The notes beneath the pieces are model-generated. The model made no database searches and was not told where the DNA came from. It worked only from the letters and a program-made list of their open reading frames with translations. From assembly GCA_019925795.1 (NCBI GenBank), contig CM034314.1, positions 25,847,774-25,911,773 on the forward strand: a DNA stretch of 64,000 nucleotides, read 5' to 3'. The position numbers and the translations under genes are program-made. This stretch comes from Dendrobium chrysotoxum. Taxonomy: Eukaryota > Streptophyta > Magnoliopsida > Asparagales > Orchidaceae. How positions within the stretch are numbered: position 1 is the stretch's first letter; each line of letters opens with the position of its first letter. Below, piece after piece: positions 56,170-64,000 of this stretch.

Positions 56170-58170
56170 TAAGCTAATATTTATTTTGGTTCTTCCCTAT
56201 TGGTCAGATTAGGTTGCACTTCCACTTCATATTTAGAAAATTTTTTATCCAAACCTAGCACCCATTTTCTTAATATTGATATGTGGAATACATTATGGAT
56301 GTTTAACATATGATAAGGTAAGGACATTCTATATGCTAATTTCCTAATTCTAATAATTATTTCAAAAGTTTCGATATAGCTAAGACTCAACTTGATGTCC
56401 TTTCTAAATTTACTTACACCCTTCATCGGGCTGACCTTCAAGAATACAAAATTATCAATCTAGAATTCCAAAGATCTATGCTTCAAATCATAATATCTTT
56501 TATGTATTTCTTCTATTTATCCCGAGTTGCTTCTAGCCTTTTCTAGGTCAATTTGATCTTCTATGTAGCACTATACATAAGCTCAGAACCCATCAGTTTT
56601 CTTTTTCCAACTTCTATCTAGGCCAACCATCTCCTACACCTTCTTCTAAATAGAGGTTCATTTCGAGCCATACCTATTCTTACTAGGAATAATTATTTTA
56701 AGTAAACTCAATCAATGGGATGTGATCCTCCCATCTTCCACCAAAATCGAAAATACACAACCTAAATAGATCCTTTAATATTTGAATAACTCATTATGAC
56801 AACTCATACATCTAGAGAAGAAAAGGGGTATTGAAATTTAACTTCGATCCTAGATCTTCTTGAGTACTCTTTCATAGCTTGGAAGTAAATCAACCATCAG
56901 GATTATAGATTATGATTTTAGAGATCCCATATAGTCTAACAATATCTTTCAGATATAATTGAGCTAACCTATCAACTAAATTCATCTACCTCATAGTTAG
57001 AAACTAAGCAAACTAAGTCAATCAATCTAAAATCACCCATATAGCATCATGGCCTTATATAGACTTGGAAAAACCTGTAAAAAAACCAGAGTGATCTCAT
57101 CCCACTTCCACTTAAGAATTAACAAAGGTTATAGTAATCCGCTGGATTTTTAATGCTCAACATTTGCCAATTGATATGCTTCACATTTAGAAATAAACCT
57201 CTCTACTTCTAACTTCAACCCAAGCCCAAGATTAATATCAGCTTCAAATTATAATACATCTTATTACTATATAGATGAATAATATATATAGAATAGTGGG
57301 CTTCATGAAGGATCTCTCTTCTTATATTACCACTATATGGAACTCACAATCAATTTTCATAAAATATTATTCCTTGGTCATCTTTATATAATTCAGATAT
57401 CTTTTTAGAATGAATATAATTAATCAATTTCACATATTCTTCCTCTTTCTTCCAAGCTTCCTTAATATACCTTGCAAAGAGGGCTGAACTATCACTTGAG
57501 GAATAACTCCAATAGGTATATTAGATGAACATATCACTTCTAATTCTAACTTCTCCATCTTTTGAATTAATATCTACTAAAAAGTGAGCAACTGCTACTC
57601 CCCTCAACTTTCCACTCAGAGCAACAGCAAACACATTTGCTTTATCAAGCTGACAAATAATATACATATCATAGTTTTTAACCAACTCCAAACACCTTAT
57701 CTATCTAATATTCAACTTCTTTAGAGTTAAAATATATTTCAAGCTATGGTGGTCAGCATAGGTTTCACACCTTATACCATACATATGGTGTCTCAAAATA
57801 TTCAAAGCAAATACGATTACTATCAGCTCTAAATCATGAATAGGTTAATTATTTTCATGGGATTTTAACTGCCTGGAAGCATATGCGATTTCCCATCCAT
57901 TATTCTGTAATACACATCCTAGAAAATTCAATTAAGCATCATTGTAGCATGAAATCCTTCAATTCAAGATGATATGTTTAATACAGATGCTGGCACCAAA
58001 TACTCCTTCAATTTTTGGAAACTTTCTTCACACTCAAATGTCTAATAAATACATATCCTTTTGGGTTAGCCTTGTTAGAGGAATCACAATCTATGAGAAG
58101 CCCTCGGCAAACTTCCTATAATAGCCAACCACACCCAAAAATCTATGAACTTTGTCATTGATATTGTCTT
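56170..58170 (-). pseudogene. Ty3/gypsy chromovirus-like pol fragment (RT end to integrase C-terminus)
   Basis: Minus-strand pieces: VHRFLGVVGYYRKFAEGFS (58110, end of RT), PLTRLTQKD, RNase H IHDLELIVIVFALNILRHHM and ADHHSLKYILTLKKLNI (57830-57690), integrase pieces, and the integrase C-terminal block KVSPMKGVSKFRKDIKLSL to MLNIHNVFHISILRKWVLG (56441-56181). The wording is that of Del/Tekay-type chromoviruses; the chromodomain itself is not visible. Stops are frequent, so it is inactive. It lacks gag and the start of RT. Confidence 0.8.
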
Positions 58171-58203
58171 TAGCCAATTAACTATTAAAGGTTAAATAGT
58201 TGG

Positions 58204-59984
58204 ATATTAAGGTGGCACGCCAAGAGGGGGTGAATTGGTGATTTAAAAACTATCTCAAAAATATTCTTGTATAAAAACTAAAATCAAATTTTAATGTAGA
58301 TTCATTTTAATAAAAATAATCACAACTCATAATAGAACATAAAATAAGTACAAATCTTTTTGTGTTTTTCATTTTATAGAAATGCAAATAACTATTTTTT
58401 TCTTTTTATGTTTATGATTTTTTTAATTTCTTTTTTTAAAAAATATCTATCTCAATCAACTATAATGAATTTTGTATCACAATCATAATGAATCTCAACT
58501 CAAATTGTAGAAAAATAAATCTGCAGGAAAGTAAAATTACAGAAAGTAAATATAAAAAGAAAAAGAATACAAATCAAATTTTATAATGGTTCGATGAACT
58601 TAACCTACATCCACTTTAAAAAGTTTCTCTCTTTGAGTATTGCACTAATTAATAGTGACTCCTTTTTAGCCCATAGCTAGGTGGAGAAGCCCGTACAAAC
58701 TCTTCTCTCTCAAAGAATCTATGCTTTTACCTCCTCAGTCCCATGGAGATGCTGAAATCCCTTTCACCTCCTTGATCCTCAGTGCAACATAGTAGTCGAA
58801 ACCCATTTCACCTCCTCGATGTAGTGGAGTTACCAAAATCCCTTTCACCTTCTTAGAGCGGCGGAGTAGTCAAAATCCTTTTTACCTCTTAGGTGCGGTG
58901 GAGTAGCCATTGGCCTTTGACAATAAAGGCTTCTTCATAGAGGTTCCCTTAAGATTAATACTGACACACCCGAAAGAACTCAAATGCAAGTTAGCTAGAG
59001 TAACTGTGTGAAAACCCCTCTCACACTCTCTTGATTTTTAAAAGATTCTTCTCCCCCTTACACAACCTTACCATTTTTCTCATTTGCTTAATGCTCTCTA
59101 TTCAACACTCTCACTGTAAAAATAGATCTTTGACTACCAAAATGATACATCCAATGTAATAATAAGAGTTTAAATTAAGTGCATTAAAAAACCTTAATTT
59201 TTTAATTCTTCCACTTTTGTTTATACTAGTATGATTAGTTCATCCTCCATTATATAACCCAATACCATCTAGTATGATTAATTCAATGGAATGTAGTTCA
59301 CATAGAACAAACCTAGAGATGATTAATTATCATACAAGGGGTCATTCTATCAATCATCCAATCCATTTGAGATCATACTATATGATCATCAATCTTAATT
59401 AATCCTGATTTAATTGCTTTATTATAGGGATTAAATTAGGCAAGATTTTTAAACATCATACAGTATGAATTAGTTTATATAATACGATTATAATAAATTT
59501 CAAAATTTAAATTATTGCCTAATTTAAATCATGATGGGGATACCAAATATAGCTGATCATATTAAATGATGTCGTGGTCATACAATATAATTAGTTATAG
59601 CTTTTTACAAATTAAACTCATTTAATCATTTAATTAAATATTTTAATTAATTTTTATTACACAGATTATATAGTACAATCTTCAAAAAATTAAAATATTT
59701 AATTACACTTCCCCTATTATGTGTGTGTGTGTGCATGGTTGCTTATCCAACATACACCTACTATAAATATTGACTCAAGAAAAAAAAAATATAAACTCTT
59801 TGAAATGGATTGGCTCATACACACATTCTTGAGCTCTAATTCTTTGATGGTGTTTTGTGTATGTTAAACCTGAAATGTTAGTAGTGCCTAAGAAAAATAT
59901 ATGCAATATATAAAGCAGGAGAAAATAAATAAAAATCTAATAATATTTGTAATCATCAAAATATAAGGTTGCGCTCCTGAATTG
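58204..59984. repeat. Unclassified interspersed repeat, maybe copia LTR side
   Basis: Starts TGGCACGCCAAGAGGGGGTG and contains TGGTTCGATGAACTTAACCT and four repeats of CCTTTTACCTCTTAGGTGCG type (58740-58920). Such text is widespread in plant genomes in and around copia elements. It lies where the 3' LTR of the copia element on the minus strand would be, but I could not prove its ends. Confidence 0.35.
59721..59735. repeat. (GT)n short microsatellite
   Basis: About seven GT units. Confidence 0.7.
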
Positions 59985-61351
59985 CAACAATCTCCCTTTG
60001 TTATATGATCCCTAACAAAATAATTTCTAATGTTTCTGTGTTTAGAGCGGGAATATTGAGTAGGAATTTTTGAAATATAGATTACGCCAATATTATTACA
60101 CATAATAGGTATTGCTCCTATAAGTAGTCCAAAGTCAAGGATCTATTACTTCAGCCTTAAGACTTTGGCAATAGAGCTTCCTATAGCTACATACTTTCTA
60201 AAGAGTATGTCATCAACATAAATTTGTACTATGAGTATGCCCTCTCTAACATTCTTAAGAAATAAGGTGGTGTCTACACTATCCTTAAAAAAAGACTTTT
60301 CTAGAAGTAAGTTTCTCAACCTATTGTAATATGCCCTATATACTTATTTTAACCCATACAATTCTTTTTTAAGTTTATAAATATGTTTTGAAATGAAGAA
60401 TTCTCAAAGCCTGGGGGATTGTTCTCTATATAATTCTCTTTTATAACACCATTAAAAAAAGCACTTTAACATCCATTTGGTATAACTTTAAGCTTCTAAA
60501 GCATGCAAACACTAATAAAACACTTATGACTTCTAACCTAGCTACCAAGAAAAAAGTTTCTTTAAAATCAATGCCTCTACTTGATTATACCCATTAGCTA
60601 CTAACCTTACTTTGTTTCTTACTACTAACCAAGAGTCATTCAACTTATTCTTAAAAATCCATTTGGTGCCAACTATACTCTGATTGATGGGTCTTTGAAC
60701 CAATTCCCATACATCAGTTCTAATGAACTAATTAAACACTTCTTGTATGGCTACTATCCAAAATTGATCACTAAAGGCTTGATCTACACTATTGGGTTCA
60801 ATCATACAAATAAATGTAGTATGGCTAACTTCATTCCTAAATGTTTGTCTTGTCCTAACTCTTATAGATGGATCTCCTAAGATGAACTCCCTAAGATGAC
60901 TAGAAGAGTAGTGTCATTCTTTAGGTAAAGGATCCCAAGGTTATTCTCTATTTCCTACTACAATAATTTCTAGTCCACGGGTAATTTCATCCACATTATC
61001 ATAATTTATCCTAGTTTCAACAAATCTATTTGACTCATCAAAGACCACATGGGTGGATTCCTCTACAGTTAAGGATCCTTTATTGAAAATCCAATAAGCT
61101 TTATCTACTGAAGAATAACCTAAGAATATAACTTCATTTATTTTAGAATCAAACTTTCCTAAATGAGATTTATAATTACCAAGCATAAAATATTTGCAAA
61201 AAAAACATGCAAATATGATAAATTTAGTGTTCTACCCTTTTAGTCATTCATAGGGTGTCTTATTTAGCTTCGGCCTAATATTAACCTGATTTAGTACAAA
61301 GCAAGCAAAATATTCACTATATCAACCCAAAAAAATTTAAGTAGGCTATTA
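59985..61351 (-). pseudogene. copia integrase end, RT and RNase H, internally deleted
   Basis: The integrase C-terminal frame is 61186-60941. RT follows from about 60850 with many stops. At 60215 the YVDDILF box is joined directly to KYVAIGSSIAKVLRLK, which belongs to RNase H (EYVAVGSS in the family), so the stretch between YVDD and mid RNase H has been deleted. The RNase H end (CNNIGVIYISK, KHRNIRNYFVRDH) is at 60103-59985. Confidence 0.8.
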
Positions 61352-63423
61352 TGATACCCAAAAATCTAATTTGGAAGAATTATTTATTTATTTTTAAATA
61401 AATAATAATCAGAGCTATCTAATATCATCTATCAATAATAAATAGAAAAATAAATTCTATAATTGAAAATATTAATATACGCATCAATATTCTTTATCAA
61501 AAATTATATACAATACTTAAAATCTATAAAATCATGAAATATCTATCCTGTCTTGAGTACAAAAGAATAGCTAAAATAAAAAAAAATTGAACTTGAAGGA
61601 ATCCTGGCCAGCCTCACACTCCTGATCCTCTATCTTGACCTGAAATCGCTTAATCACATATAATGAGCTTTAAAGTCTAGCAGGTCACCAAAACCTACAA
61701 CAAAATTCAAAACATGATAAAGGAATAATATACATGTCAACAGTTAAATCATAATAGTGGTATTAATATGTTTATTTAATCAATACAGAAATAGTAAAAT
61801 TATATGGCACGAAATACAGTAAATCAGTACGAGTGTTAAATCATTAAAGAATATTACAATTAATAGAGAAATTATATGGAGCGATAAAATTAAATCACCA
61901 ATAAAGACTATTGAAATCAAATCAATATAGTAAAATTATATAGGAGTGTACACATGCTATCCAGTTATTCTATATCAGTATTAAATCAATATCTCAATCA
62001 TATGCTTATTATATCTTGTATATCATGTGCTCAATATATATATTATGCTTTTTGTATCAATAAATCAATAACAATACTATTAATAAATCTATACAATAAT
62101 ATAGATAATGCCTCAATAATATTTAATTCAATTTTTATACTAAACAAGTAAGAATTTTGGTTATCACAATATTTTTCAGTATTCAATCAATGTTAGTAAA
62201 CTGTTGTCTCAGTAAATAGAGTCGTCACTCTTTATCCATTGGTACAATAATCATCTCCTTATAACTCCCAATTAGTGTAGCACGTGAATCAGTAGATGAT
62301 AACACCAAACCATAGTATTTAAAGAAAAGTTCATCATCCCACCAACTTATATAGGTCAATGAGTCTCCAACCAACGGGTCAACCAATTTTTACTTATCTT
62401 TTACACACATATTATTATTATAATACTATAATTGTAATCTCAATCACATATTCACATCTATTTTTAATGCATTATAGCAAATAAAGATAATTGAGCTTAA
62501 ATAAAAAAATATCAAAATGTCTAGATAAAAAAATCATATTGAGGAAAAATTCATATTTTTAGAATTTAACCAAATTACCAAATATTATATAAAATAATAT
62601 TATGAAGCTTTAGCTGAACTAAATCTTTTTTTAGATGTCAAAATAATTTTTTTAGTAGGTAAAATTACTATACTTTCAAAATCACCTAGTGAAAAATCTC
62701 AAATAAATAATCAAAATGTTCATAATTTCAATCTCTATAACATGTAAAATGTTATACGATGAAAGTTTTATCAAAATAAAATTATTCTCTTTTTTTAGTA
62801 ATGAAAACTCAAATTTGATAAGAAAAATAATAAAAATATAAAAACTTTGAAATCAGAAATAGGGTAATGATTTATTACAATGAGACGAGTAAATCTCTCA
62901 ACTGATCTAACTAACGTAAATCGCTCCTCGACCTCTAAATCCTATCTTTTTCTTTATTTCTCTTCTCCTTTCTCTCTGTTCCTAACCCATTCTCTGTTTA
63001 GCCAAAATAAGGAGGAGAAAAAGGGATTAAATAAAGTCTTAATGCTTTAAGATATTTTGTAATAAATAATAATATAATATTAATATAATTACTTAATTAA
63101 TTTATTTTTTTAATAAAAAATTTATATAAATCTATTTGGGATATTAAAAATAATAATAAAAAATATTAATAAAATAATACATTTTATTTAAAAACTATTG
63201 GTGAAATTTGTTTGCAAAATGGACACTTGATGGTTCCAAAATCCCTACTTGTACCAACAGATGCCAATTTCTTAAAGATTTTCATCGGTGACCAAAAATT
63301 ACGAAAAAATTTGTGTAATTAAAATACTACAATCCTAATGCTATGGTAAAAATGATTTATAATTTGGGCTTATAATGACTCCAAAAAAAAAAAATTAGTA
63401 GAGTCAAAATATGAGTTATTACA
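61352..63423. mobile_element. Solo-LTR-like insertion inside copia integrase, 2.07 kb
   Basis: Starts TGATACCCAAAAAT and ends TATTACA, with ATTA at 61348-61351 and 63424-63427. The copia integrase reads REYN on one side and NSLLKFFW on the other; removing the insert restores REYNSLLKFFW. The interior is non-coding and AT-rich. TG...CA ends and no ORF point to a solo LTR of a gypsy-type element. The duplication is 4 bp clean (5th base differs). Confidence 0.7.
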
Positions 63424-64000
63424 ATTATATTCTCTCAACATTGCCCTAACAGCCTCTACCAAAGTTCTATTCTTCTTTTTAGTAATTTCATTTTAGTTTG
63501 GGGTCCTAAGGACTAAGAAATTATGACATATACTGGATTACTTATAAAATAATTTAAATTTCTTATTTTTAAATTCTCCATCATGATCGCTATAAATTAT
63601 ATAAATTAAGCATCCTATCTTCCACTGAATCGAAATGGATATGGTCTTAAATTCATTAAAAGACTCACTCTTATGTGTTAAACATCTAACCCATGTAAAT
63701 CTTGATTAGTTGTCAATAATTAAAGATCCAAATATTTTTCCACCTAAACTAGCTATACTAATATGTCCAAATAAGTCCATATGAAGAATCTCTATTGGTC
63801 TAGTGGTTACCATTTATTTGATTGAATGAAAAGATAATAAAATCTACTTTTCTATTTGATAAGCATCACATAAATAATCTTTAGTGAATTTTAATTTTGG
63901 GATGCCTCTAACTAGATCCAACTGAGTTATCTTCCTAAGTATTTTCATGCTAGCATTACATAGTTGCCTATGCCATAGCCAAGTCTCACCTACAATAGTT
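63424..64000 (-). pseudogene. copia GAG-pre-integrase and integrase core, partial
   Basis: From 64000 leftward: TIVGETWLWHRQLCNASMKI, TQLDLVRGIPKLKFTKDYLC, LHMDLFGHISIASLGGKIFG, WVRCLTHKSESFNEF, YSDHDGEFKNKKFKLF, KNRTLVEAVRAMLREYN. The Asp of LHMDLFG and of SDHDGEF are two integrase catalytic residues and are kept. Stops interrupt at 63810 and elsewhere. Confidence 0.82.

Larger units (their letters stand above)
59985..64000 (-). mobile_element. Ty1/copia retrotransposon, decayed, SIRE/Maximus-like
   Basis: Minus-strand order from the window edge: GAG-pre-integrase (ETWLWHRQLCNASMKILRKI), integrase core (LHMDLFGHISIASLGGK, RFTWVRCLTHKSE, YSDHDGEFKN, TPN*NEITKKKNRTLVEAV), a 2.07 kb insertion, the rest of integrase (KFFWVDIVNILLALY, NEVIFLGYSSVDKAYWIFNK), RT (SIVGTKWIFKNKL, KKELYGLK, YVDDILF) and RNase H (CNNIGVIYISKIPTQYSRSK). 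The lineage guess rests on the integrase/RT wording. The 5' part with gag lies outside the window. Confidence 0.83.

Noticed and set aside
1..64000. tRNA or rRNA genes, viral integrations, toxin genes
   Set aside because: None recognised on either strand apart from tRNA-like boxes in the SINE and the 5S-like block in Cassandra.

Overview
The window looks like nuclear intergenic DNA of a flowering plant. It is AT-rich and full of plant-type transposable elements: Ty3/gypsy and Ty1/copia LTR elements, a Cassandra TRIM with 5S-like LTRs, RTE-type LINEs, Mutator-like elements carrying FAR1, plant-mobile-domain (PMD) and Ulp1 genes, hAT MITEs and a Helitron. Fragments of typical plant genes (GDSL esterase, U-box ligase, L-type lectin receptor kinase, IDM1-like PHD/GNAT protein, DUF674) lie between them. 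The species cannot be fixed from the sequence. The only plausible intact host gene is a two-exon DUF674 gene at 46.2-47.1 kb.

Layout. 1-13.2 kb: the 5' part of a Ty3/gypsy element read on the minus strand, with an uninterrupted gag-protease frame (5523 down to 1), a primer-binding site and a very large LTR of about 7.4 kb. 13.2-14.8 kb: a decayed retroelement split by a Cassandra TRIM with TSD TTAGA. 14.78-20.38 kb: a solo LTR of the same gypsy family, 5.6 kb, with a perfect GATAC duplication. 20.4-24.1 kb: remnants, including a 5'-truncated LINE, the last exon of a GDSL esterase and a broken U-box ligase fragment. 24.36-25.93 kb: a 1.6 kb foldback element. 26.2-29.1 kb: a decayed RTE LINE on the minus strand. 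29.7-30.7 kb: a short Mutator-like derivative.

30.87-42.66 kb is a nest readable from its target duplications. A hAT-type MITE (8-bp TSD) is split by a 10.9 kb Helitron with canonical 5' TC, 3' hairpin and CTAG ends in an A/T target. The Helitron carries lectin-kinase and IDM1-like gene fragments. It was itself hit by a 5.7 kb Ulp1-carrying Mutator-like element (9-bp TSD), a second hAT MITE (8-bp TSD) and a 119-bp Mutator-type MITE. The MULE has two convergent genes, a FAR1 DNA-binding-domain gene and an eight-exon PMD-Ulp1 gene, and its introns and spacers are filled with an 11-bp repeat, TGCGCTTTANN.

42.7-48.4 kb: a probable non-autonomous LTR element, a SINE, a small MITE and the DUF674 gene. 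48.45-55.3 kb: a second, decayed PMD-Ulp1/FAR1 MULE whose spacers use a different short repeat (TGTGTACYRYTG). 56-58.2 kb: decayed gypsy pol. 58.2-64 kb: a decayed copia element, internally deleted and split by a 2.07 kb solo-LTR-like insertion. Most of the window is therefore layered mobile DNA, and what works together are the modules inside each element rather than host operons or pathways.
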